From positions 1-27,341 of IMG/VR virus record IMGVR_UViG_3300032224_001621: a stretch of DNA of 27,341 bases. One strand, 5' to 3'. The position numbers and the translations under genes are program-made. The stretch comes from a virus. Of the stretch, positions 1 through 4,859 are shown in pieces. The notes beneath the pieces are model-generated. The model ran no database searches, had not been told where the DNA came from, and worked only from the letters and a program-made list of their open reading frames with translations. Numbering within the stretch: position 1 is the stretch's first letter; every line of letters starts with the position of its first letter.

Positions 1-7
1 AAAGGTT

Positions 8-274
8 ATGAAAAACGCATTATCAACAGCAAAAATGGTATTAATTAATCATGCAACTGATTTATATACCGACCGTAGAATAGATCTACCATTAACAGAG
101 TATCCAGAGCATTATGAAAATTTAGGATTATTGGTTCAGCAAATTGATCAATACCCTTCCCTTGGTCATATCATTTCTGATATGGAAAATGGTAAATTGG
201 AAGTATTGGGTTATTTCCAAGGAGAAGACTATGCTGTAATGGAATTCTTAAAAGCAGTACAGGAATCAGTTTAA
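8..274 (+). CDS. Hypothetical small phage protein (88 aa)
   Basis: The start codon sits at the end of an AAAGGTTATG context that recurs before many genes of the left region, which supports this start. The product is 88 aa, soluble, and has no signal peptide or membrane segment. The N-terminal part is mixed and the C-terminal part (about residues 60-88) is acidic and helix-prone. I recognise no family. It lies immediately upstream of the tRNA and is probably co-transcribed with it from a promoter outside the window. By position and size it belongs with the early accessory genes that follow. The reading frame is well supported; the function is unknown. Confidence 0.75.
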   Translation: MKNALSTAKMVLINHATDLYTDRRIDLPLTEYPEHYENLGLLVQQIDQYPSLGHIISDMENGKLEVLGYFQGEDYAVMEFLKAVQESV

Positions 275-283
275 TTCTTTACC

Positions 284-357
284 GGACCCTTAGCTCAGTT
301 GGTTAGAGCAGCAGACTCATAATCTGCGGGTCGCTGGTTCGAGCCCGGCAGGGTCCA
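284..357 (+). tRNA. tRNA with CAU anticodon, probably tRNA-Ile2 (lysidine type, reads AUA)
   Basis: A full cloverleaf can be drawn. The acceptor stem 284-290/350-356 has 7 perfect pairs, the D stem is 293-296/306-309, the anticodon stem is 311-315/323-327 with loop CTCATAA, and the T stem 333-337/345-349 has a TTCGAGC loop. The anticodon CAT is at 318-320, the discriminator base is A357, and CCA is not encoded. The first acceptor pair is G-C and the anticodon stem lacks three G-C pairs, so it is not an initiator. Acceptor pairs C4:G69 and C5:G68 and the overall sequence resemble bacterial tRNA-Ile2, whose C34 is changed to lysidine by TilS so that it decodes AUA. Elongator tRNA-Met remains the alternative. 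Confidence 0.9.
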
Positions 358-368
358 CAAAAATAAAG

Positions 369-399
369 TTGCTCGTCTGAGATATTACTCCCATATTTA
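369..399 (+). promoter_or_regulatory. Bacteroidota-type promoter, copy 1 of the shared early element
   Basis: The -33 box TTG is at 369-371, followed by a 20-nt spacer and a -7 box CATATTTA at 392-399. The 16-nt string AAAGTTGCTCGTCTGA around the -33 box recurs exactly at three further promoters (near 941, 1912 and 2372). It begins only a few bases after the tRNA and drives the gene starting at 419. The Bacteroidota primary sigma consensus is TTTG-N19-TAnnTTTG, so the match is good except for the first base of the -7 box. Confidence 0.65.
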
Positions 400-418
400 G
401 GTATAAAGAAAAAAGGTT

Positions 419-664
419 ATGAAAACATTTAAAGATTTAGAATTTAAGCCTCATCCTAACGGTGCAGGAGGTGTGCAGGCTACTATCGATTTCGATAACG
501 GTAGAGGTGCAAGTGTTGTATGTGCTCCGTGGAGTTACGGAGGTAAATCAGGACTATACGAATTGGCTATCTATCACAATGATGTATTAGGTCTTGATGT
601 TCGTGGATGGTTAACTGAAGATGAAGTAACTAAGTACTTAATAGAAGCACAGAAGCTGAAATGA
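419..664 (+). CDS. Conserved-looking small phage protein (81 aa)
   Basis: The start is fixed by the AAAGGTTATG context, about 20 nt after a promoter -7 box. The 81-aa product has a compact pattern: a GGVQATIDFDNGRGASVV stretch near residues 18-35, an SYGG-x4-LYELAI stretch near residues 40-52, and a C-terminal GWLTEDEV helix. From memory this resembles small conserved proteins in many tailed-phage genomes whose function is unknown; I cannot name a family. There is no membrane segment. It is translationally coupled to the next gene through an ATGA overlap (661-664), so the two are probably one operon expressed early. Confidence 0.75.
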   Translation: MKTFKDLEFKPHPNGAGGVQATIDFDNGRGASVVCAPWSYGGKSGLYELAIYHNDVLGLDVRGWLTEDEVTKYLIEAQKLK

Positions 665-936
665 AAGATCACGTAGAAAGAATCCCGAATAAGCTATCTA
701 CCAAGGAGATGAATACTATCTTCCAGTATGTGAATGAGTCCTTAGGGATTACCATATCAGATAAAGGGAAGAAGGTAGTAAAGGGAGATATCAAGTTCAG
801 AATGCTTCAATACAGCAATGATGTGGAGAAGGTAATGAACTACTTCAAGAACTATGATCAGGAGCTAGGTAAGCTTTATATAGCATGGGAATCATATGAT
901 AGGAGTACTTTTATATATCATTTGACTAGAAAGTAA
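661..936 (+). CDS. Hypothetical protein (91 aa), coupled to the upstream gene
   Basis: The ATG overlaps the TGA of the preceding gene (ATGA), a usual sign of translational coupling, and this gene lacks the AAAGGTTATG context found at independently started genes. The product is 91 aa, basic and Lys-rich, mostly helical by inspection, with aromatic-rich patches towards the C-terminus (residues 60-88). I recognise no motif. It is followed directly by promoter copy 2 with no visible terminator, so read-through into the DUF932 gene is likely. The function is unknown. Confidence 0.7.
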   Translation: MKDHVERIPNKLSTKEMNTIFQYVNESLGITISDKGKKVVKGDIKFRMLQYSNDVEKVMNYFKNYDQELGKLYIAWESYDRSTFIYHLTRK

Positions 937-944
937 AAATAAAG

Positions 945-975
945 TTGCTCGTCTGAGAACTTACTCCTATATTTA
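945..975 (+). promoter_or_regulatory. Bacteroidota-type promoter, copy 2 of the shared early element
   Basis: The TTG is at 945-947, then a 20-nt spacer, then TATATTTA at 968-975. The 16-nt extended -33 string at 942-957 is the same as in copies 1, 3 and 4, and the stretch GGTATAAAG after the -7 box is shared with copy 1. It drives the DUF932 gene at 1020. Confidence 0.7.
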
Positions 976-1019
976 GGTATAAAGTAATTAATTAATCAAC
1001 AAACAAAAAAATCAAAGTT

Positions 1020-1847
1020 ATGAAAGAATTAGTAGCATTATCAAAAGAACAAATCATGGAAGCGGCTCCTGCAGTATATACTACTCAGCCTCATCCTAAA
1101 GTATCAGACAAGTATTCATTCCTACCTACTTACCGCATCGTAGATGATATGGAGAAGCTAGGATGGTCAGTATCAAGTGCTAAGATGTCTAAGACCTCTA
1201 ATAAGGACCAGACGAAATACGGTAAGCATTTAATCCAGTTTTTTAACCCAGAGATCGCTATCAAAGACGAGCAGGGTAATGTAGAAGCTTATCCTCAGAT
1301 CCTAATCGTTAACAACCATAGAGGTTATGGTAAGTTAAGATTCGAGTTAGGAGTATTTAGAATGGTATGTGAGAACGGATTGGTAGTTAAAGAAGAGGGT
1401 AGAGACTTTGGAGGGTTTACTTTACGTCATATGGGTTATTCATTCGGAGAGTTAAAGGACTTAGTTAACCAGGCTGTAGAAGCTTTACCTAAAGTGGTAG
1501 CTAAGATTAACCAGTTCACCGAACGCATCATGACTAAAGAGGAGCAGAAAGCATTTGCAACCAGAGCTCTAGAGATTAGATTCGGTGAAGAGACTGTATC
1601 CAGAGTAACTGATGCTCAGATCCAGGAGATGTTAAGTCCTTTACGTAGAGAGGATGCTGGAGATGATTTATACAAAGTATTCAATAGAGTGCAGGAAGCA
1701 GTTATCAGAGGCGGATTTAGTATAGCCGGTCAGACTAAGAAAGGTACCAAGAAGGTAAGACGCATAAGCAACATGCTTAAAGACTTAGATGTGAACGGCC
1801 AGTTATGGGTACTAGCTGAAGAGTTCGCAGAGCCTGCGATGGCATAA
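1020..1847 (+). CDS. DUF932 family phage/plasmid-like protein
   Basis: The product is 275 aa. The order of features matches the DUF932 (phage/plasmid-like protein, TIGR03299-type) family: a substrate-like N-terminal part, a central beta region with an NNHRGYGKLRFELGVFRMVCENGL stretch around residues 98-121 (the R-x-VCxNGL signature), and a helical C-terminal half. The family is widespread on phages and plasmids; its biochemical role is not established. The start follows an AAAGTTATG context, and a dedicated promoter lies about 45 nt upstream. A terminator follows at 1869-1903, making this a single-gene unit. Isoleucine is coded mainly by ATC here, unlike the ATA/ATT-rich structural genes downstream, which suggests selection for high early expression or a different origin. 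Confidence 0.85.
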   Translation: MKELVALSKEQIMEAAPAVYTTQPHPKVSDKYSFLPTYRIVDDMEKLGWSVSSAKMSKTSNKDQTKYGKHLIQFFNPEIAIKDEQGNVEAYPQILIVNNHRGYGKLRFELGVFRMVCENGLVVKEEGRDFGGFTLRHMGYSFGELKDLVNQAVEALPKVVAKINQFTERIMTKEEQKAFATRALEIRFGEETVSRVTDAQIQEMLSPLRREDAGDDLYKVFNRVQEAVIRGGFSIAGQTKKGTKKVRRISNMLKDLDVNGQLWVLAEEFAEPAMA

Positions 1848-1868
1848 AGATCGTTTGTTTGTTTAATT

Positions 1869-1903
1869 GAAGGAGAGGAGGGCTAGTCTCTCCCTTCTTT
1901 TTT
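1869..1903 (+). terminator. Intrinsic terminator after the DUF932 gene
   Basis: The stem is GAAGGAGAG (1869-1877) with CTCTCCCTTC (1888-1897), one unpaired C and a 10-nt loop, followed by TTTTTT. It ends the DUF932 transcript just before promoter copy 3 starts. Confidence 0.75.
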
Positions 1904-1915
1904 GTTAAATTAAAG

Positions 1916-1946
1916 TTGCTCGTCTGATATATTACTCCTATCTTTA
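1916..1946 (+). promoter_or_regulatory. Bacteroidota-type promoter, copy 3 of the shared early element
   Basis: The TTG is at 1916-1918, then a 20-nt spacer, then TATCTTTA at 1939-1946. The same 16-nt extended -33 string is present (1913-1928), and AAGTATAAAG follows the -7 box. It drives the 52-aa gene at 1985 and probably the gene at 2154. Confidence 0.7.
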
Positions 1947-1984
1947 AGTATAAAGAAATTAATTATTCACTTAAACAAAAGGTT

Positions 1985-2143
1985 ATGATTGTAACAAATG
2001 ACATGCAAGCTGTAATGATAAAAATACAGCATAGTAAAATTGATCCTGATTATATTAGTCCAAATTTAGTAGCTAGTATAGCTTATGATATGGATGTGAA
2101 TTTAACATCGGAGCAGATAGTATATATTTCAGATAATTATTAA
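1985..2143 (+). CDS. Small hypothetical protein (52 aa)
   Basis: This small gene starts at the ATG of a perfect AAAGGTTATG context, about 40 nt after a promoter -7 box, and ends with TAA at 2141-2143. The product begins MIVTNDMQAVMIKIQHSK and ends SEQIVYISDNY; it is acidic, with no membrane segment. The next gene starts 11 nt later with the same context, so the two form an operon. The start context and promoter make a real gene more likely than a chance frame. The C-terminal pattern (a helix, then an EQ-x-VYI strand) gives no family. The function is unknown. Confidence 0.7.
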   Translation: MIVTNDMQAVMIKIQHSKIDPDYISPNLVASIAYDMDVNLTSEQIVYISDNY

Positions 2144-2153
2144 TCAAAAGGTT

Positions 2154-2387
2154 ATGATAAAAGAAACATTCCCGCAAACAGTAGAGACTATTATCCATAT
2201 GTTAAATCATATAGATGTAGATGGAGAGACCATGCAGTACATTCTAAAAGAGACTGGTATGGAGTATCAGATGTTAAAGCAGCTAATGCTAACATCTAAC
2301 ATCATTCATGTAAAGGACTTCTATAGAGAGGCTATAGATCAAGAGAGTGATGAATACTTAAAAGATAGATTAAAGTTGCTCGTCTGA
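2154..2387 (+). CDS. Small helical protein (77 aa) whose C-terminus is encoded by the next promoter
   Basis: The start is set by AAAGGTTATG, 11 nt after the preceding gene. The product is 77 aa, acidic and nearly all helical by inspection, with repeated Met/Leu hydrophobic positions; I recognise no family. Its last codons (…LKLLV-stop) lie inside the 16-nt conserved -33 element of promoter copy 4: TAAAGTTGCTCGTCTGA is read as (T)TA AAG TTG CTC GTC TGA. The terminal residues and the stop codon are therefore dictated by the promoter, which suggests that the gene and promoter were joined as a cassette or that the original stop was lost. It probably lies in one operon with the gene at 1985. Confidence 0.7.
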   Translation: MIKETFPQTVETIIHMLNHIDVDGETMQYILKETGMEYQMLKQLMLTSNIIHVKDFYREAIDQESDEYLKDRLKLLV

Positions 2388-2406
2388 TATAGAGTCCGTA
2401 TCTTTA
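2376..2406 (+). promoter_or_regulatory. Bacteroidota-type promoter, copy 4 of the shared early element, overlapping a gene end
   Basis: The TTG is at 2376-2378, then a 20-nt spacer, then TATCTTTA at 2399-2406. The extended -33 string is intact, but the sequence after it (spacer end and post -7) differs from copies 1-3, marking the 16-mer as the conserved core. The TGA in the string is the stop of the preceding gene. It drives the gene at 2447. Confidence 0.65.
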
Positions 2407-2446
2407 TATCAATAAGGAATTAATTAAACACTCAAACAAAAAGGTT

Positions 2447-2749
2447 ATGACATTAAAAGAATTACTATCAGGAACAAAATTTAAGTATGGTCACACCAGC
2501 TACTACTCTTTAGAGACTCTATCAAATGGAGATACAGTAGTATGTCAGTTCGGACAGTATCTAGCTAACATAGAGAAGATGACTAAGAAGTATGTATATG
2601 CTTATACTTACGTAATGGATAAGAAGGTTGACCTGAAGATCGATATCTCAAAATGTATCGATATGGAGCAGCAGGAGAATAAAGACTTTCAGATCCAGGA
2701 GATGGTAATCCGAGAACGGCATAGGAGCTTACCAGGAGTAAAAAAATAA
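2447..2749 (+). CDS. Hypothetical protein (100 aa)
   Basis: The start is set by AAAAAGGTTATG, 41 nt after a promoter -7 box. The 100-aa product has an N-terminal beta-rich half (a YxLETLSNGDTVVCQFG stretch near residues 20-37, then aromatic YVYAYTYV) and a charged, helical C-terminus. The strand pattern is that of a small beta-barrel-like fold, but I recognise no family. It forms a single-gene unit: its TAA is at the very base of a terminator hairpin. The function is unknown; by context it is an early accessory gene. Confidence 0.72.
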   Translation: MTLKELLSGTKFKYGHTSYYSLETLSNGDTVVCQFGQYLANIEKMTKKYVYAYTYVMDKKVDLKIDISKCIDMEQQENKDFQIQEMVIRERHRSLPGVKK

Positions 2750-2794
2750 AGATAGGGAGTTAGTTGGAAGACTGCTCCCATCTTCTTATCTTTA
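2749..2794 (+). terminator. Terminator hairpin that carries the next promoter's -33 box in its loop
   Basis: AAGATAGGGAG (2749-2759) pairs with CTCCCATCTT (2775-2784), giving ten pairs with one bulged A. The 15-nt loop holds the TTG at 2764-2766. The T-rich 3' tail contains TATCTTTA (2787-2794). The hairpin starts at the stop codon of the preceding gene. The T-run is interrupted, so terminator strength is uncertain. Confidence 0.6.
2764..2794 (+). promoter_or_regulatory. Bacteroidota-type promoter overlapping the terminator hairpin
   Basis: The TTG is at 2764-2766, then exactly 20 nt, then TATCTTTA at 2787-2794, with the same spacing and -7 box as the early promoters but without the GCTCGTCTGA extension. 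It drives the gene at 2818, and its position rules out translation starting upstream at 2764. Confidence 0.6.
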
Positions 2795-2817
2795 TATCAA
2801 TAAATCAAATCAAAGTT

Positions 2818-3042
2818 ATGAAAGCATCAATCAAAGAAAGAGAATTAAGAGAGGTAGTAGGTAAGACAATATCATGTAATGCTTCTCCTACCTTAAGAGC
2901 CAAGCTCATAAAGATAAACAGGAAAGACTGTGTCTTACAGGTAGAACCGTCCTTCTATACTAGGACTGCTGATCTAAACAGAGATATAGGTAAAACCTTT
3001 AAAATGCCTATAGACTATACATGGAACGCATATTTCTACTAG
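2818..3042 (+). CDS. Small hypothetical protein (74 aa)
   Basis: The frame is open upstream to an ATG at 2764, but that ATG falls on the promoter -33 box. The ATG at 2818 follows the CAAAGTTATG context and lies 23 nt after the -7 box, so the shorter 74-aa form is preferred. The product starts MKASIKERELREVVGKTISC, is basic, and appears to be a small alpha/beta domain with an IKINRKDCVLQVEPSF strand region near residues 31-46. I recognise no family. It is followed at once by a strong terminator, so it is monocistronic. Confidence 0.7.
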   Translation: MKASIKERELREVVGKTISCNASPTLRAKLIKINRKDCVLQVEPSFYTRTADLNRDIGKTFKMPIDYTWNAYFY

Positions 3043-3043
3043 T

Positions 3044-3066
3044 AAGGGCCCTTCGGGGCTTTTTTT
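3044..3066 (+). terminator. Strong UUCG-capped intrinsic terminator
   Basis: The stem AAGGGCCC is closed by a TTCG tetraloop and followed by GGGC and a run of seven T (GCCC-TTCG-GGGC core, extended by G-U and A-U pairs). It starts two bases after the stop codon at 3040-3042. It marks the end of the left block of small genes. Confidence 0.85.
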
Positions 3067-3180
3067 GTGACCGGTCAACTGACACCCGACTGCCGGCAGT
3101 ATGGTACCACTATTCCACCAACGTAGTTACGGCCCATAGGCGGTATTAGGGAGAACAGTGTTACTTAATCGCTGTTAGAC
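3067..3180 (+). ncRNA. GC-rich structured intergenic region, candidate non-coding RNA
   Basis: There is no ORF of useful length here on either strand. The stretch is visibly richer in G and C than everything around it and contains successive pairing elements: the palindrome GACCGGTC at 3069-3076, the 12-bp palindrome ACTGCCGGCAGT at 3089-3100, an arm ATGG-TA-ACTA/TAGT-TA-CCAT between 3101 and 3137 with an 11-nt loop, and the hairpin AACAGTG/CGCTGTT at 3154-3176. No tRNA fold or CRISPR pattern fits. It could be a structured RNA, a protein-binding region or an origin-like element; the assignment as RNA is inference. Confidence 0.35.
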
Positions 3181-3226
3181 TCGAATCAAATTTTTGAAGG
3201 TATGGTAATATATATTGATATATTAG

Positions 3227-3257
3227 TTGCTTTATTGATAAAAAAGTATTATCTTTA
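3227..3257 (+). promoter_or_regulatory. Bacteroidota-type promoter for the membrane-protein operon
   Basis: The TTG is at 3227-3229, then exactly 20 nt, then TATCTTTA at 3250-3257, followed by AGTATAATAAG, which is similar to the early copies. It lacks the GCTCGTCTGA extension. The gene at 3282 starts 24 nt after the -7 box. Confidence 0.65.
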
Positions 3258-3281
3258 AGTATAATAAGAAGTAAAAAGGTT

Positions 3282-3473
3282 ATGATAAAAACAATTCTAC
3301 ATTACATCCTTGCAGGTATCATCCTTATCGGACTCTGCTATACCGGTATATGGTTCATTACAGGTAATCCTAATGTTTATGAATGGTCTCAGTATAGTAG
3401 ATTATATATTACTATATTTGGTATATATGGATTAACCAGTTTTCATAAAAAATACTTATCAGAGGAGGAATAA
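3282..3473 (+). CDS. Small membrane protein (63 aa)
   Basis: The start is set by AAAAAGGTTATG downstream of a promoter. The 63-aa product has one clear transmembrane helix (about residues 7-28, rich in I, L, G and aromatic residues) and a second probable one (about residues 39-55), and ends in a charged KKYLSEEE tail. Few charges flank the first helix, so topology is uncertain. I recognise no family. It is the first gene of an operon: the next ATG is one base after its TAA. Small membrane proteins in such a position in phages may act on host membrane processes or superinfection, but nothing in the sequence shows this. Confidence 0.7.
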   Translation: MIKTILHYILAGIILIGLCYTGIWFITGNPNVYEWSQYSRLYITIFGIYGLTSFHKKYLSEEE

Positions 3474-3474
3474 T

Positions 3475-3759
3475 ATGAGTTATTATAAGAAAAAACAAGA
3501 AGAATTAGAGCAGTCTAGGAAGTTTATACGGGAGAGAACAGATTCAGAGGGTGTTAAACATATATGGAAGTATAACTTAGATAAGTTTAAGAACGGTCCT
3601 TATGAAGTAGAGATTGTTTATCCTAAAGATTTCCTTACAGTATCAGAAAAAATCAAGAAAGAAAACAAGAAACTCCCTAAAAGTCAGCAGAGATTCCTAA
3701 ATCCGGACAACGGACGTATGGTAGGATACTATCGGGCAAAGACTTTAGGTATTATTTAA
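3475..3759 (+). CDS. Hypothetical basic protein (94 aa)
   Basis: The gene follows the preceding one with TAATATG spacing. An AGAGGAGG string, 7 nt before the ATG, looks like a Shine-Dalgarno site but is also the Glu-codon-rich end of the upstream gene. The 94-aa product is strongly charged, with Lys/Glu-rich helices at residues 1-25 and 55-70, and a short beta part around residues 40-52 (PYEVEIVYPKDFL). There is no membrane segment and I recognise no family. It is flanked by two membrane proteins in the same operon, so a role linked to them is possible but unproven. Confidence 0.7.
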   Translation: MSYYKKKQEELEQSRKFIRERTDSEGVKHIWKYNLDKFKNGPYEVEIVYPKDFLTVSEKIKKENKKLPKSQQRFLNPDNGRMVGYYRAKTLGII

Positions 3760-3774
3760 CTAAAAACAAAGGTT

Positions 3775-4152
3775 ATGGCAATTTTATTATTAAATTTATG
3801 GTGGATAATCCCATTATTAATTATTGGGTATATCTTTTTTATGATTTATTATATGGCAGTTCATCTAGGTCATACTAATAAGTTCTCTTTTATACTCGTT
3901 TCTATACCTTTAAGGCTGTTTGTAAGTTTATTTAAGGGTTTAATTACTTCTTTAGTTGTTACTTTTTACGGTTTTATCACTTTAATGTTTATTGCAGTAC
4001 CTATTCATTTAATGACATACTGGGCTCCTTTGAAAGATATATGTGTATTTCTTACTATTATCATGTTTTTCGCACCTTTCTTCTATCATTTTATTAAAAC
4101 TTTTAAAGAAGAACTAGAATTATATAAAATCATGCATGGTTCCAAACGATAA
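3775..4152 (+). CDS. Multi-pass membrane protein (125 aa)
   Basis: The start follows AAAGGTTATG, 15 nt after the upstream stop. The 125-aa product is very hydrophobic, with transmembrane segments at about residues 4-28, 57-79 and 89-107; the stretch 38-52 is also hydrophobic and may be a re-entrant or amphipathic part. The C-terminal tail (108-125) is charged. Aromatic residues are frequent (WW at 9-10, FF pairs). I recognise no family and see no catalytic motif. It is the third gene of the operon starting at 3282. Confidence 0.72.
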   Translation: MAILLLNLWWIIPLLIIGYIFFMIYYMAVHLGHTNKFSFILVSIPLRLFVSLFKGLITSLVVTFYGFITLMFIAVPIHLMTYWAPLKDICVFLTIIMFFAPFFYHFIKTFKEELELYKIMHGSKR

Positions 4153-4217
4153 AAAAGTTTTTGAAACCAAAAAACCATAGCTCCATGAGAAGCAAAATTT
4201 TTCACCTATAACGAATA

Positions 4218-4227
4218 TATATTTATA
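4218..4227 (+). promoter_or_regulatory. Weak promoter-like AT box before the T5orf172-like gene
   Basis: TATATTTATA (4218-4227) contains both a -7-like TATATTTA and the TATTTATA core seen upstream of late genes. No TTG lies at the expected -33 distance. The ATG at 4233 is so close that a transcript from here would be nearly leaderless. Confidence 0.3.
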
Positions 4228-4232
4228 TCCAG

Positions 4233-4718
4233 ATGAAACGTATCACCAAAGAAGAATCCCAGTTCCATATACCTTTTGACACCGGTACTATCAATCCTTC
4301 AGTCAGGGTTCACGCTTTCTGCTTACATCCTCATGAAGATGGGTGGGAAAAGGTCCAGTACTATGGTGAATCCGTCTTAGATAGATACGGCAATGTCCGT
4401 AAACCCGAATGGATATATGTACTTGTTAATAGATTGATGCCCGGTATCATAAAGATAGGTATGACGACAACAACGGTTAATCAAAGAGTCAAAGAAATTA
4501 ATAGTACTACCGGGGTAATAGATAAATGGTACCCTATCTTTACATATAAATGCGTTCATTCTCATGACCTGGAACAGGAAATACATAAATACCTGCAGAA
4601 TCAAGGCCATAGAATCAATCCTAATAGGGAAGGCTTTGATCTAGATGTTAAGACTGCCATTAGTGTTATCAAGGATCTAGGCGAAAAATATCAAACACCT
4701 TTACTTAAGAACACCTAA
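4233..4718 (+). CDS. T5orf172/GIY-YIG-like domain protein
   Basis: The product is 161 aa. Residues about 60-150 match the T5orf172 pattern, a branch of the GIY-YIG nuclease superfamily: an IYVLVN strand (61-66), GIIKIGMT (71-78), an Arg in the following helix (R85, QRVKEIN), a His/Glu-rich HDLEQEIHKYL helix (111-121), and an NREGF motif (131-135) carrying the usual Glu, E133. Family members are found in phages and mobile elements and are thought to be DNA-binding nucleases or regulators. The N-terminal 60 residues are specific to this protein. It has its own AT-rich upstream region, with only 7 nt between a TATTTATA box and the ATG, so the mRNA may be nearly leaderless. Confidence 0.75.
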   Translation: MKRITKEESQFHIPFDTGTINPSVRVHAFCLHPHEDGWEKVQYYGESVLDRYGNVRKPEWIYVLVNRLMPGIIKIGMTTTTVNQRVKEINSTTGVIDKWYPIFTYKCVHSHDLEQEIHKYLQNQGHRINPNREGFDLDVKTAISVIKDLGEKYQTPLLKNT

Positions 4719-4833
4719 TCCTCTTTCATCTCCATAGCAGAGTCTTTCTCTCTCTAATTATCTTTATAAAGTAATAAGAATGGTTAATAGAAATATTATC
4801 TTTAAGGAGAGCTTAGATATCTTAATTAATTAC

Positions 4834-4847
4834 TATTTATAATATAT
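4834..4847 (+). promoter_or_regulatory. Candidate late-type promoter motif TATTTATAATATAT (copy 1)
   Basis: This 14-mer occurs identically at 11475 and 21244, each time just upstream of a gene that begins a new block. It contains the reverse complement of the T4 late box TATAAATA. Here it lies 12 nt before the ATG at 4860. The intergenic stretch 4719-4859 also contains two TATCTTTA boxes (4759-4766 and 4797-4804) without a -33 TTG. Confidence 0.45.
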
Positions 4848-4859
4848 CAATATATAATT

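Noticed and set aside
284-357. Initiator tRNA-fMet
   Set aside because: The first acceptor pair is G-C (initiators have a mismatch) and the anticodon stem lacks the three consecutive G-C pairs of initiators.
361-2412. CRISPR-like repeat array
   Set aside because: The repeats are hundreds of bases apart, lie before genes, and contain promoter boxes; there are no regular spacers.
2764-2817. Upstream start (ATG at 2764) for the gene ending at 3042
   Set aside because: That ATG region is the promoter -33 box and terminator loop; the ATG at 2818 has the AAAGTTATG context and lies after the -7 box.
3067-3180. tRNA or tRNA-like gene on either strand
   Set aside because: A CCACCA and a TCGAATC-like string are present, but no acceptor stem and T arm fit together.
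3467-3474. Canonical Shine-Dalgarno (GAGGAGG) before the gene at 3475
   Set aside because: It lies in Glu codons at the end of the upstream gene, and no other gene in the window shows such a site; probably chance.
4377-4610. Minus-strand ORF
   Set aside because: It lies wholly inside the T5orf172-like gene in the opposite strand, with no upstream signal and a composition typical of an antisense shadow.
4759-4804. Two TATCTTTA boxes as promoters for the gene at 4860
   Set aside because: Neither has a TTG at the 19-20 nt distance; they may be remnants or read with an activator, but the evidence is too weak to call.
4780-4842. Possible 20-codon ORF (ATG at 4780)
   Set aside because: It is very short, has no AAAGGTTATG context, and overlaps promoter-like AT boxes.
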